From the NCBI GenBank assembly GCA_022824305.1, contig JAJEAD010000023.1, positions 1 to 64,000 of the forward strand: a stretch of 64,000 nucleotides of DNA. Reading direction: 5' to 3'. Each line of letters begins with the position of its first letter. Within the stretch, counting starts at the first letter, position 1. The notes below the pieces were generated by a model. That model saw only the letters and a program-made list of their open reading frames with translations. It was not told the origin of the DNA and searched no databases. The translations under genes and the position numbers were made by a program. Origin of the DNA: Gammaproteobacteria bacterium. Its GTDB lineage: Bacteria; Pseudomonadota; Gammaproteobacteria; HK1. Of this stretch, positions 17,017 to 25,866 are shown in pieces.

Positions 17017-18378
17017 ATGTCATCTCCTGCAGTCGTGACCCGGCCCGAAACCCGCGTTCCGGTCGTCGCCACCACCGGCGTGCTCGTCGTGGGCGGCGGA
17101 CCGGCCGGGGTCGCGGCGGCGGTCTCCGCCGCGCGCAACGGCGCGCCGACGCTCCTGGTCGAGCGATATCCCTACCTCGGCGGCCTCGCGTCCGGCGGCA
17201 TGGTGCTGGTGCTCGACGACATGCACAACGACCTGGAAATCTCCGTGCGCGGCCTCGCCATGGAGCTGATCGATCGCATGCACGCCCGGGGGCTCTGCGT
17301 GTATCCGCCGGAGGCCGACCGCGCCCCCTCCGTCCGCGCGACGGAAGCCCTCTGGCGCAGGTGGTCGCGCTGGGGCGTGTTCGACTTCCACGTCCACTCC
17401 AAGCCCCACCCCATCGTCTTCGCCGCCGCCTTCGACCCCGACGGATTCAAGCAGGCGTCGCTCGACATGGTCCGGGAGGCCGGGGTCACCCTGCGCCTGC
17501 ATAGCTGGTTCCAGTCCACCATCGTGGAGGACGGACGCGCCGCCGGCGTCATCGTCGAGACCAAGGAAGGGGCGCAGGCCATCCGGGCGGACGTGGTCAT
17601 CGACGCCACCGGCGACCTCGACGTCGCGGCGAGCGCCGGCGCCCCCTTCGTCGACGGCGCCTATATCGTCACCACCGTCTCTCGCATCGGAGGCGTGGAC
17701 ACCGAAACCGCGGAGCGCTTCCAGTTCGAGGAGCCGGAACGCTTCGCCGAGATCGACCGCCAGGCAAGGGGCTTCATCCGAGGGTGCTGGCAGTACTGGT
17801 GGCTGAAGACCCCGCTCCCCGGCGTCGTGTGGTGCAACTGCCCGCACATGAGCGGGTTCGACGGCATGAAGGTCGCGGATCTCACCGCGGCCGAGTTCGA
17901 GGGCCGGCGCCGGATGCAGGCGCTGCTCGAGTTCGCCCGTGAGAAGGTCCCCGGAGTCGAACGCGCGTCCTTCGTGGACTTCGCCCCCCAGACCGGGGTC
18001 CGCCAAACCCGCCTGCTGGAAGGCGAGTACGTGGTCAGCAAGCGGGACGTGAGGGACCGGGTGCACTTCCACGACAGCGTGTGCCGCGGCCGGGACTACT
18101 ACACCCCCTATCGCGCCCTGCTGCCGTTGGAAGTGGACCAGGTGCTGGTCGCCGGCCGCCACTACTCGTCGACGCCGTCGGCCCAGAAGATGAGCCGGGA
18201 GATCCCGCCCTGCATGGCCATGGGCGAGGCCGCCGGCATCGCGGCCGCGCAGGCGCTCGACGGCGGCGTCCTGGTGCGGGACGTGGACGTGCGGGGCATT
18301 CAGAAGCAGATGCGCGCCCAAGGCGCGGACCCCGGCGACCGGCCGGCCGATAACGCTCTCGTCACGGAGGCCGCGTGA
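17017..18378 (+). CDS. FAD-dependent oxidoreductase (FAD_oxidored / succinate-dehydrogenase-like fold)
   Basis: 453-residue flavoprotein. TTGVLVVGGGPAGVAAAVSAA followed by LLVERYPYLGGLASGGMV is the dinucleotide-binding start and the loop typical of the PF12831 group. ADVVIDATGDLDVAASAGAPF is the second FAD motif and PPCMAMGEAAGIAAAQAL the C-terminal one. ATG 17017 is preferred to 17011 because GGAG at 17004-17007 is then nine bases away. It directly precedes the CoA-transferase gene. It probably oxidises or dehydrates the imported compound or its CoA ester. Confidence 0.88.
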   Translation: MSSPAVVTRPETRVPVVATTGVLVVGGGPAGVAAAVSAARNGAPTLLVERYPYLGGLASGGMVLVLDDMHNDLEISVRGLAMELIDRMHARGLCVYPPEADRAPSVRATEALWRRWSRWGVFDFHVHSKPHPIVFAAAFDPDGFKQASLDMVREAGVTLRLHSWFQSTIVEDGRAAGVIVETKEGAQAIRADVVIDATGDLDVAASAGAPFVDGAYIVTTVSRIGGVDTETAERFQFEEPERFAEIDRQARGFIRGCWQYWWLKTPLPGVVWCNCPHMSGFDGMKVADLTAAEFEGRRRMQALLEFAREKVPGVERASFVDFAPQTGVRQTRLLEGEYVVSKRDVRDRVHFHDSVCRGRDYYTPYRALLPLEVDQVLVAGRHYSSTPSAQKMSREIPPCMAMGEAAGIAAAQALDGGVLVRDVDVRGIQKQMRAQGADPGDRPADNALVTEAA

Positions 18379-19547
18379 TGGCGCCCGACTCCCCTCGTCC
18401 CCTGCCCCTCGACGGCGTGCGGGTCCTCGACTTCACCCAGGTGATGATGGGGCCGTGCTGCACGCAGATGCTGGGCGACTATGGCGCGGACGTGATCAAG
18501 ATCGAGCGGGCCGGAGCCGGCGACCTGTCGCGCTGGAGCGTCGGCGAGGACCCCGACGGGGGCAACAACCCCATTTTCTCGAGCCTCAACCGCAACAAGC
18601 GCAGCGTTGCCCTGAACCTCAAGTCGGAACAGGACCGGACGGCGGCGCTGCGCCTGGTGGAGAGCGCGGACGTGGTGGTGAACAACTTTCGCGCCGGCGT
18701 CATGGAGCGCATGGGCTTCGGCTACGAAGACTTGCGCCGCATCAATCCGCGCCTCATCTACGCCGTCGGCACGGGCTTCGGCCTGGAAGGCCCGTACGTG
18801 CACAAGGGGGGCCAGGACGTCCTCGCCCAGGCCATGAGCGGGGCGATGCACCGCCGCGCGGACCCGGAGCTGCCGCTCTCGATCTATCCCACCACGCTCG
18901 CCGACTACTCCGCCGGCATGCACCTGATGCAGGGGATCCTGCTCGCGCTCCTGCAGCGCGCAAGGACCGGCGAGGGCCAGCAGGTGGCGGTGTCGCTCTA
19001 CAACTCCATGCTGGCGATGCAGATGCAGGAAGCGGCAATGTGGATGATGCGGGGCCGCGAGCTGAACTGGGCCGCCATGCCGCTTTCGGGAGTGTTCGAG
19101 ACCACCGACGGCGCCGTCGTCATGGTGGGCGCGTTCAAGGAAAACCCGCTGCGGGACATCTGCCGGGCGCTCGACATCGACGACCTCTCCGCCGACGCCC
19201 GATACGCCACCCTGGAGCAGCAGAAGGCCCACCGGCCGCAGCTGCAGGCGATTCTGCGCAACCGCTTTGCCGGGAACACCACCGCGCACTGGCTGGAAAG
19301 GCTCGGCGGCGTCGACATCCTGTGCGCGCCGGTCAAGCGGCTCGAGGAGGCCCTGGACGACCCCCAGACCGCCTGCAACCGGATGATCGTGGACCTCGCG
19401 CCGACCGACGCCGGGCCGGTGCGCCTCGTCGCCTCGCCGATCGACATGTCGGCGGCGCCCTTCGCGGTTCGCCGCGCCCCTCCGGCGCTCGGCGAGCACA
19501 ACGACGAGGTGCTGGCCGAGGCGTCCGCGGGCGAGCACGCGGCGTGA
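18378..19547 (+). CDS. Family III CoA transferase (CaiB/BaiF)
   Basis: 389-residue transferase that swaps CoA between carboxylic acids through an aspartyl-CoA thioester. It begins LDGVRVLDFTQVMMGPCCTQMLGDYGADVIKIE, the family opening. FSSLNRNKRSVALNL and the QDVLAQAMSG segment, where the catalytic Asp lies, are present. GGAGG sits seven bases before ATG 18378; GTG 18375 would overlap the oxidoreductase stop as GTGA. The stop overlaps the crotonase start. It would activate the imported acid for beta-oxidation-like steps. Confidence 0.92.
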   Translation: MAPDSPRPLPLDGVRVLDFTQVMMGPCCTQMLGDYGADVIKIERAGAGDLSRWSVGEDPDGGNNPIFSSLNRNKRSVALNLKSEQDRTAALRLVESADVVVNNFRAGVMERMGFGYEDLRRINPRLIYAVGTGFGLEGPYVHKGGQDVLAQAMSGAMHRRADPELPLSIYPTTLADYSAGMHLMQGILLALLQRARTGEGQQVAVSLYNSMLAMQMQEAAMWMMRGRELNWAAMPLSGVFETTDGAVVMVGAFKENPLRDICRALDIDDLSADARYATLEQQKAHRPQLQAILRNRFAGNTTAHWLERLGGVDILCAPVKRLEEALDDPQTACNRMIVDLAPTDAGPVRLVASPIDMSAAPFAVRRAPPALGEHNDEVLAEASAGEHAA

Positions 19548-20311
19548 GCATCGAGTTCGAGGTATCGAGGGGAGTCGCCCGGGTCACGCTGAACCGCCCG
19601 GAGCGCATGAACGCCGTCGACTCCGCATCGGAGGCGGCGCTCGCCGAAATCTGGGACACGATCGACCGGAACCCGGCGATTCGCTGCGCCGTGCTCACCG
19701 GAACCGGCCGCGCCTTCTGTGCCGGGGCGGACATGAAGGAGGAAGGCCCGGACGGGCTCGCCTACTGGGCGGGGACGGGCGACCACGGCTTCGGCGGCAT
19801 CGCGCTCGGCGGCCGTCCGTCGATTCCCGTCATCGCGAGAGTCAACGGCCTCGCCCTCGGCGGCGGCTTCGAGATGGTGCTGGGATGCGACCTCGTCGTC
19901 GCTTCGGACACGGCGTCCTTCGGTCTGCCCGAGCCGCGCGTCGGGCGCCTGCCACTCGACGCCATGGTGACCCTGCCGCGGCGCATTCCGCGGACGCTGG
20001 CGATGGGAATGCTGCTGACCGGCCGGCGCATCGACGCGGCGCAGGCCCTCGACTACGGCCTGGTCAACCAGGTCGTGCCGGCGGCGGAGCTGGATTCCGC
20101 GGTGGACGCCTGGGTCGAGGACGTCGTCGCCTGCGCGCCGCTCAGCCTGAAGGCAATCAAGCGCTCCGTGCACGACACCACGCACCTGCGCGCCTCCGAA
20201 GCCCGCAACTTCCGCCTGCCGAGCCTGGCCGCCGCGCTTGAGAGCCGGGACGCGGAGGAGGGAGTGCTCGCCTTCCGGGAGAAGCGCGCCCCGCTGTGGT
20301 CCGGTCGCTGA
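19544..20311 (+). CDS. Enoyl-CoA hydratase/isomerase (crotonase) family protein lacking the second catalytic Glu
   Basis: 255-residue crotonase starting at GTG 19544 inside the CoA-transferase stop. LNRPERMNAVDSASEA, GRAFCAGADMKEE and ARVNGLALGGGFEMVLGCDLVVAS form the CoA pocket and oxyanion hole. The first hydratase glutamate is kept in FGLPEPRVG, but the second (AMEMVLTG in rat hydratase) reads AMGMLLTG, and the usual GAGGTQRL stretch reads PLDAMVTL. The enzyme may therefore be an isomerase, a C-C hydrolase or an acyl-CoA dehydratase with other chemistry rather than a standard hydratase. Confidence 0.88.
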   Translation: MSIEFEVSRGVARVTLNRPERMNAVDSASEAALAEIWDTIDRNPAIRCAVLTGTGRAFCAGADMKEEGPDGLAYWAGTGDHGFGGIALGGRPSIPVIARVNGLALGGGFEMVLGCDLVVASDTASFGLPEPRVGRLPLDAMVTLPRRIPRTLAMGMLLTGRRIDAAQALDYGLVNQVVPAAELDSAVDAWVEDVVACAPLSLKAIKRSVHDTTHLRASEARNFRLPSLAAALESRDAEEGVLAFREKRAPLWSGR

Positions 20312-20343
20312 CGGGGCACCGAACGTCGCGTGGTGCCGGCCCC

Positions 20344-20676
20344 GTGAGCTGCGTCATCGCCGAGTCCTGCTTCGACGCGAAGGACGGCGCCCGCACCGGG
20401 ACATGAGCGGAAGACTGCATCCACGAAGTCGGGCAGATATGCCGCAACCAGTCCGACGAGTGCACAAACCGGGCGCCGTGCCCGTCGGTCCGCCCGGTGG
20501 AGGCCGTCCGGTACCGGGGCGACCCGCCGGCGCAATTCTCCGGCTCGATTGCCGCCATCTCCGCGTTCTCCGATGATTCGGTCACGGGCCGGGGCGAGCC
20601 CGGAGGACCCGGTCCGGAGTTGCGCACCGACCGGGATCACTCCGTGATCGCCGTGCAGGAACCGAAGGGAGGCTGA
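20344..20676 (+). pseudogene. Ferredoxin pseudogene (7Fe FdxA/FdxC type)
   Basis: A reading frame from GTG 20344 to the stop at 20674-20676 matches the layout of seven-iron ferredoxins but is broken. The opening VSCVIAESCFDAKDGA parallels the family start, SDECTNRAPCPSVRPVEAVRY parallels the second cluster segment, and EPGGPGPEL then DHSVIA parallels the extended C terminus of actinobacterial-type ferredoxins. A TGA at 20404-20406 stands where a cluster Cys is expected. Three other cluster Cys appear changed (two as Arg in the second motif, one as Arg in GAR). Half of the ligands are lost, so decay is clear. An intact copy may have served the adjacent oxidoreductase. Confidence 0.72.
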
Positions 20677-20682
20677 GATCGG

Positions 20683-21606
20683 ATGCATGCGGCGGTGCTG
20701 CGCTACTTCGAAGCGGTGGCCGAGGAAGGATCGATCCGCCGGGCCTCGGAACGGCTCCACATCTCCCCTTCCGCCGTCGATCGCCAGATCCTGAAGCTCG
20801 AGGACTTCTTCGGCACGCCGCTCTTCGAGCGACGCCCGAACGGCATGCGGCTGACGGACGCCGGGGAGCTCGTGCTGCGCCACTCGCGGGAAACCCTGCA
20901 CGACTTCGCCCGGCTGCGCGGGGACATCGACAAGCTGCGCGGCGTCGTCAGCGGCGAGGTGACCATCACCACCCTGGACAGCCTGACCGTGCACTTCCTG
21001 CCGGAAACGGTGGCACGCTTCATCGCCCTGCACCCGGCGGTGCAGATCCGGGTCATGGCCAGCGACCCCGTCGAGACCATGCACTCGGTCGCCCAGGGCC
21101 ATGCGGACCTCGGGCTGACCTTCTCCCCGACCCGGCGCCGCGGGATCACGGTGCTGGAAGACATGCCGTGTCCGATGTGCGCCATCATGGCGCCGGATCA
21201 CGAGCTCGCGGCGCGCGCGTCCGTCACCCTGGACGAGTGCAGCGCCTACCCGCTGATGTACCAGGATCACTCGGCCTCGATGCAGCCCTTCTTCGGCGAC
21301 GAGATGGATGCCTTCAAGAGCGCGCACAAACCGGTGGCGATCTCCAACACCCTGACGGTGCTGAAATGCCTCCTGCTGCGCGGTCTCGGCATCGCGTTCT
21401 ACACGCGCCTGGGCTTCGCCGAGGAGCTGAACAGCGGGAGCCTGGTCGCGGTGCCGCTCGAGGAGGGGCGCCTGTCCGCGCTGCGCCTGTGCCTGATCGG
21501 TCCCTCCGAGCGCATGCCGACGGTGGCGGCAAAGGCCATGGCCGGGCATCTTCAGCAGGCGCTGGCCCGTTTCACGAGCGGTCTGGACCGGGATCGCGTG
21601 CGGTGA
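20683..21606 (+). CDS. LysR-family transcriptional regulator
   Basis: 307-residue regulator. The N-terminal winged helix (LRYFEAVAEEGSIRRASERLHISPSAVDRQILKLEDFFGTPLFERRPNGMRLTDAG) is intact, followed by a periplasmic-binding-like effector domain (VTITTLDSLTVHFLPETVARF). AAGGGAGG lies ten bases upstream of ATG 20683. An inverted repeat GATCACTCCGTGATC at 20635-20649 is just upstream, inside the ferredoxin pseudogene, and could be an operator. The stop overlaps the amidohydrolase start (GTGA), so regulator and enzyme are co-expressed. The likely target is the transporter and CoA operon. Confidence 0.92.
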   Translation: MHAAVLRYFEAVAEEGSIRRASERLHISPSAVDRQILKLEDFFGTPLFERRPNGMRLTDAGELVLRHSRETLHDFARLRGDIDKLRGVVSGEVTITTLDSLTVHFLPETVARFIALHPAVQIRVMASDPVETMHSVAQGHADLGLTFSPTRRRGITVLEDMPCPMCAIMAPDHELAARASVTLDECSAYPLMYQDHSASMQPFFGDEMDAFKSAHKPVAISNTLTVLKCLLLRGLGIAFYTRLGFAEELNSGSLVAVPLEEGRLSALRLCLIGPSERMPTVAAKAMAGHLQQALARFTSGLDRDRVR

Positions 21607-23057
21607 CCGGCACCCTGCACGTCGGGCGCCTGCTGGCGGCGCCGGGAAGGGCTCCCGCGATGCACGACGTGGCGTTGCGCATCGCAGGCGCTCGCATTGT
21701 GGAGCTCGGCGCCGCGGAGGGCCGTGGCGGCGAAGACATTGCCCTGCCCGCCATGGTCAACGCGCACGACCACGGCTACGGGGTGCGCCCGCTTGCGCTC
21801 GGCGGCTCCGACGACGCGCTGGAGTGCTGGATCGCCTCCCTGAACCGGGTGACGGTCGAGCCGCGCCTGGAAGCCGCCGTCGCGTTCGGCCGCATGGCGC
21901 TTGCCGGCATCGGCGCGACGGTGCACTGCCACAACTCGCTCGTCGCGAACCGGCTGGAATCGGAGGCCGCCGGCGTCGCCCTCGCCGCGGCCGAGGTGGG
22001 CATCCGCGTCGCCTTCTCGTGTCCGATCCGGGACCGCAATCCCTGGGTCTACGGCGACCAGCGCGCCCTGCTGCCCCACCTGCCCCCGGCCGACCGGGCG
22101 ACAATCGAGTCGAGCCTTCGAGTCGCTACGCCCGCGCACCGTCTCGTCGAACAGGTCGAAGCCATCGCTCGAGCGCACGAGAGCGAGCTGTTCCAGGTGC
22201 AGTACGGCCCGATCGGCCCGCAGTGGTGCCGGGACGCCACCCTGGAGCGCATCGCCGAGGCGTCCGCGGCGAACGATCGCCGCGTGCACATGCACCTCCT
22301 GGAATCGAGCCGCCAGCGCGAGTGGCTGGACGCGACCTACCGGCAGGGCATCGTGCGCTTCCTGGACGACATCGGTCTGCTGTCGCCCCGGCTGACGGTG
22401 GCCCACGGCGTGCACCTCAGCGACGAGGAATGCGCGCTGATGGCCGAACGCGGCGTGACCGTGGCCGTCAACACCTCGAGCAACCTGCGAATGCGCTCCG
22501 GCGTGGCGCCCGTCGCCCGCTTCATGCGGCACGGCCTGCGATTCGGCTTCGGCCTCGACGGCTGCGCGCACGATGACGACCAGGACTACTTCCGGGACCT
22601 GCGCCTCGCCCGGCGCCTGCACGACGGCACCGGCCTGGAGCCGGCCCTGCCGCCGGGGCGCCTCTTCGACGCCGCCTGCCGCCACGGCTTCCGGTGCATC
22701 GACGGCAGCGACGACTACGGCGCCATCGCCCCCGGCGCGCGGGCCGACCTCGTGGTTCTGGACTACCCCGCGCTGTGCGAGGACTTCCTCGCCCCGGAGC
22801 ACGACGAGGTCGATGTCCTGCTGACCCGCGCGACCTCGCGGCACGTGCGCGACCTCGTGGTCGCCGGGCGCCAGATCGTCGCCGGCGGCGTCCTGACAGG
22901 GCTCGATCTGCCCGACACGGAACGCGAGTTCATGGATCGCGCACGCCGCATTGCCGCCTCCGATGCCGGGCAATGGGCCCGTCACCGGCGACGACGCGAG
23001 TCCGTCCGGACCTACTACGCGGGCGGACACCACCTCGAAGGCCACGCTTCGCGGTAG
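21603..23057 (+). CDS. Amidohydrolase (cytosine deaminase/chlorohydrolase-like)
   Basis: 484-residue TIM-barrel hydrolase starting at GTG 21603 within the LysR stop. Metal and catalytic residues are visible: LPAMVNAHDHGYG (HxH), HMHLLESS (third His), VAHGVHLSDEE (fourth His) and GLDGCAHDDDQD (Asp). The C-terminal GAIAPGARADLVVLDYPAL is the composite-domain signature of the deaminase branch. It probably hydrolyses a ring amide, amine or guanidine group of the compound handled by the preceding operon. The substrate is not deducible. Confidence 0.9.
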   Translation: MTGTLHVGRLLAAPGRAPAMHDVALRIAGARIVELGAAEGRGGEDIALPAMVNAHDHGYGVRPLALGGSDDALECWIASLNRVTVEPRLEAAVAFGRMALAGIGATVHCHNSLVANRLESEAAGVALAAAEVGIRVAFSCPIRDRNPWVYGDQRALLPHLPPADRATIESSLRVATPAHRLVEQVEAIARAHESELFQVQYGPIGPQWCRDATLERIAEASAANDRRVHMHLLESSRQREWLDATYRQGIVRFLDDIGLLSPRLTVAHGVHLSDEECALMAERGVTVAVNTSSNLRMRSGVAPVARFMRHGLRFGFGLDGCAHDDDQDYFRDLRLARRLHDGTGLEPALPPGRLFDAACRHGFRCIDGSDDYGAIAPGARADLVVLDYPALCEDFLAPEHDEVDVLLTRATSRHVRDLVVAGRQIVAGGVLTGLDLPDTEREFMDRARRIAASDAGQWARHRRRRESVRTYYAGGHHLEGHASR

Positions 23058-23114
23058 AGCTGCCGCGGCGGAATCCGGATACCCTGCGCAGGCTCGGCCC
23101 TCGAGGAGGCGGTG

Positions 23115-24137
23115 ATGATTGCGAGCAGCATTCCACTCCCCCAGCGCACGCCCGCGTGCTACGCCTCGCTCGAGCGGGAGCCCGAATTCGATCCGGCACG
23201 CCATCTGGCGCTCGAGCCTCCGGGGCGGGTCTATCGCCTCCACGAGTTCGGGTATGGCGCCGACGAGTGCGCTGCGCACGCCTCCGACGTTGCGATGACG
23301 TCGCCGTTCAGGGTGCTGAGCCCGCAGGGCGTGACCGCGTTGCGCGAAGTGGGCGAAGGTTTCAGGCGACTGCGGCCGCCAACCGAAGGCCACCCCGACG
23401 CTGCCTACGTCAAGCCCCGTGGCGCGGCGTTCTCATCGAAGTTCATCCGCGATTTCTGCGCCTGTCCGCACCTGTCGCAGTTTCTGTCCGCGATTGCCGG
23501 CACACAGCTTGCGCCGCACACCCTGCCGACGCTGGCAGCGAGCTTCGTCTACGCACCGCAGGAGGTCGAGAAGACGAACCAGGGCTGGCACCTCGACTCG
23601 CTCGGGTTCGCTCTCGTCATCATGGCGAGCGACCCGCGAACGCTCGATGGCGGCGCCTTCGAGTACTTCAGGGGCACGATTGCGGAGGCGGCGCTCTGGG
23701 CCGGCGTCGGCGACCCCGCGCATCTGCGCACGACCATCGGGACCTTTCCCGATTTTCCCGCCGAGCGCATCGCGCGCGTCGTGTACCCGGAGGCAGGGTT
23801 TGGCCTGTTCATGCAGGGCAACCTCGTCCTGCACCGCGGCGAGCCGCTTCGAAGGCCCGCCGAACGCTGTGTCTTCGTGCCGGGATTCATCGGGCGGGAC
23901 TTGCGCTTCCCCGATCCCACGAACTGGCCCGAGATTCGGCGATGGAACTCGCCGACCATTCGCCAGGAGTTCGCACGCCACAAGGCGTGGCGCGCGCGCA
24001 CCAGGCTCGACGGCGTCATCGACACCCTGCCCTTCGACGGCCCGATCGAGTCCTTCGACGCGGCGCTCGCCGACGTGATGCGCGAGCTGGATGAGGCACG
24101 GCGCGAGCTGTCAGGCGACGCCAGCGACCGGAGCTGA
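23115..24137 (+). CDS. Fe(II)/2-oxoglutarate-dependent oxygenase-like protein
   Basis: 340-residue protein. GWHLDSLGFALVIM supplies an HxD iron-ligand pair and NLVLHRGEPLRRP a distal His followed by Arg residues that could bind 2-oxoglutarate; the segment between (DGGAFEYFRG) fits a double-stranded beta helix. The family assignment rests on this facial triad and not on an overall match. GAGGAGG lies upstream; ATG 23115 is better spaced than GTG 23112. It is followed by a hairpin and then the glutamine-synthetase-like gene. The substrate is unknown; a PhyH- or TauD-like hydroxylation is likely. Confidence 0.7.
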   Translation: MIASSIPLPQRTPACYASLEREPEFDPARHLALEPPGRVYRLHEFGYGADECAAHASDVAMTSPFRVLSPQGVTALREVGEGFRRLRPPTEGHPDAAYVKPRGAAFSSKFIRDFCACPHLSQFLSAIAGTQLAPHTLPTLAASFVYAPQEVEKTNQGWHLDSLGFALVIMASDPRTLDGGAFEYFRGTIAEAALWAGVGDPAHLRTTIGTFPDFPAERIARVVYPEAGFGLFMQGNLVLHRGEPLRRPAERCVFVPGFIGRDLRFPDPTNWPEIRRWNSPTIRQEFARHKAWRARTRLDGVIDTLPFDGPIESFDAALADVMRELDEARRELSGDASDRS

Positions 24138-24138
24138 A

Positions 24139-24158
24139 CGCCGGCGCTCCGGCCGGCG
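24139..24158 (+). terminator. GC-rich hairpin directly after the oxygenase stop
   Basis: CGCCGG and CCGGCG arms (seven pairs with the next base, loop of six) begin two bases past the stop codon. There is no T run, so it may be a weak terminator or a 3' stability hairpin. Confidence 0.4.
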
Positions 24159-24475
24159 TCCCTCGAACGCGTGCCGCGTCAAATCCAGTTGAAGTGCTGC
24201 ATCTGCCAGATGCGGCCGCTCGGAGTGGCGACGCGGACCGGTCCCCGCGAGACGCGGGCGATCCGCTCTCACCGGATGACGAGCCCGAGGCGCAGAGGCG
24301 ATACTCGGCGGCACGCCGGAGTCGGCTTTCCTCTCACCGGGACGGTGGTGGGCCCGCTTCGATTCGTCGGGAGGTTTCGATTGGAGATGGCAGGGCAGCA
24401 TGCGACGCGCTCGAGCGTACCTCGGCCCCGGCGGCCCCTCCACAGTCGCGCCTCCCGCACGGAGAAGGCGGCGTC
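24159..24475. other. Gap without a recognised gene
   Basis: About 317 bp between the oxygenase hairpin and the ligase gene. The ligase frame is open back to 24194, but the translated upstream part is low-complexity, Arg/Ser/Asp-rich and unlike any relative. I see no coding or RNA signal. It probably carries the promoter of the ligase gene. Confidence 0.4.
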
Positions 24476-25837
24476 GTGATTGACCCGCTTCGCCACGCCA
24501 GGGCCTTCTTCGAAGCCCATCCGGAGATCGAGGTACTCGAGTCCTTCATCGTCGACGTGAACGGTCAGCTCCGTGGCAAGTGGGTGCCGGTATCCAACGC
24601 GGAGAAGGTGATGAAGGGGACGCTGCGCTTCCCGAGCTCCTCGTTCTCGCTCGACATGTGGGGCAACGAGGTTCCGGCGTCGGGGGTCGGCGCCGTGATC
24701 GGAGACAGCGACGGCGTGTGCATCCCGGTCCCCGAGACCCTGGGAGTCGTGACGTGGTCCAGGCGGCCGATGGCGCAGATGCTGCTCGGCATGAACGATC
24801 CGGACGGCACCCCCTGCTTCTCGGATCCCCGTCATGTCCTTGCCCGGGTGATCAAACGCTTCGAGACCCGGGGCTGGTGCCCCGTGGTCGCCAGCGAGCT
24901 CGAGTTCCACCTGATCGACCGTGAGCTCGATCGGGGCCGGCCGGTGCCGCCGCGCTCGCCGTCGACCGGGCGGAGGCTCTCGGCGCGGGCCGTGTACAGC
25001 GTCAACGAGCTGGAGGAATTCGAAGACCTGTGGAGCGACATGACGAAGGCCTTCGAGGCGCAGGGGATCCCCGCGGACACGTCGATCTCGGAGTACGGCG
25101 TCGCTCAGTACGAGATCAATCTGCGGCACCTGCCGAACGCCCTGACGGCGGCCGATCACTCCCTCCTGATGAAGCGCGCGGTCAAGGGCGTAGCGCGAAG
25201 TCACGGCTTCGACGCGACCTTCATGGCAAAGCCCTTCGCGGAAGACTCGGGCAACGGTCTGCACGTCCATTTGAGCATCCTGGACGAGGAGGGTCGCAAC
25301 CTCTTCGCCGTTGGGGGAGGCGAGGGGGCGCGCCGCCTGCGACACGCGATGGGCGGCCTGCTCGCGACGATGCGCGACATCATGGCCATCTGCTCCGTCA
25401 ACGCGAACTCATTCCGGCGTTTCGTGGAAGGGGCATTCGCGCCGACCGCCGCGACCTGGGGCTGGGACAACCGCAACACCGCGCTCCGCGTGCCCGACAG
25501 CGACCCGGACGGGACCCGGATCGAGCACCGGGTGGCGGGCGCCGATGCCGAGCCTCACCTGGTGATCGCCGCGGTGCTGGCCGGCGCGCTTCATGGCATC
25601 GAAAACGCGATCGATCCCGGCGAGCCGGTGGAGGGCATCGCGATGCCCGAAGGCGCCCCGAGGCTCCCGGTGTCGTGGGATGCCGCCCTCGGCGCCTTCG
25701 AGACATCCGACTTCATCGGCGAGTACTTCGGCGAGCGCTTTCGCAAGCTCTTCTCCGCCACCAAGCGCCAGGAGAAGGAGAAGTTCGAAGCGATCATCCC
25801 GACTCTGGAGTACGAAACCTACCTGCGCGACGCGTAG
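24476..25837 (+). CDS. Glutamine-synthetase-family ligase (gamma-glutamylamine synthetase-like)
   Basis: 453-residue ATP-dependent ligase starting at GTG 24476 after GGAGAAGG. The N-terminal beta-grasp part has FIVDVNGQLRGKWVP, and metal and nucleotide residues are seen in VVASELEFHLID, EYGVAQYEINL, GNGLHVHLSILDEEG and RIEHRVAGADAEPHLVIAA. There is no adenylylation segment, and the sequence resembles PuuA/GlnA-like proteins that glutamylate polyamines or other amines more than housekeeping synthetase. It is followed after 29 bp by a cysteine hydrolase, which suggests a gamma-glutamylation route for an amine. The amine is not identified. Confidence 0.87.
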   Translation: MIDPLRHARAFFEAHPEIEVLESFIVDVNGQLRGKWVPVSNAEKVMKGTLRFPSSSFSLDMWGNEVPASGVGAVIGDSDGVCIPVPETLGVVTWSRRPMAQMLLGMNDPDGTPCFSDPRHVLARVIKRFETRGWCPVVASELEFHLIDRELDRGRPVPPRSPSTGRRLSARAVYSVNELEEFEDLWSDMTKAFEAQGIPADTSISEYGVAQYEINLRHLPNALTAADHSLLMKRAVKGVARSHGFDATFMAKPFAEDSGNGLHVHLSILDEEGRNLFAVGGGEGARRLRHAMGGLLATMRDIMAICSVNANSFRRFVEGAFAPTAATWGWDNRNTALRVPDSDPDGTRIEHRVAGADAEPHLVIAAVLAGALHGIENAIDPGEPVEGIAMPEGAPRLPVSWDAALGAFETSDFIGEYFGERFRKLFSATKRQEKEKFEAIIPTLEYETYLRDA

Positions 25838-25866
25838 CATCGCGCGAGACGAAAGGAGACCATCGC

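Noticed and set aside
20635-20649. GATCACTCCGTGATC inverted repeat upstream of the LysR gene as a separate operator feature.
   Set aside because: It lies inside the ferredoxin pseudogene, where its codons follow the family pattern (DH...V), so symmetry may be incidental. Mentioned only under the regulator.
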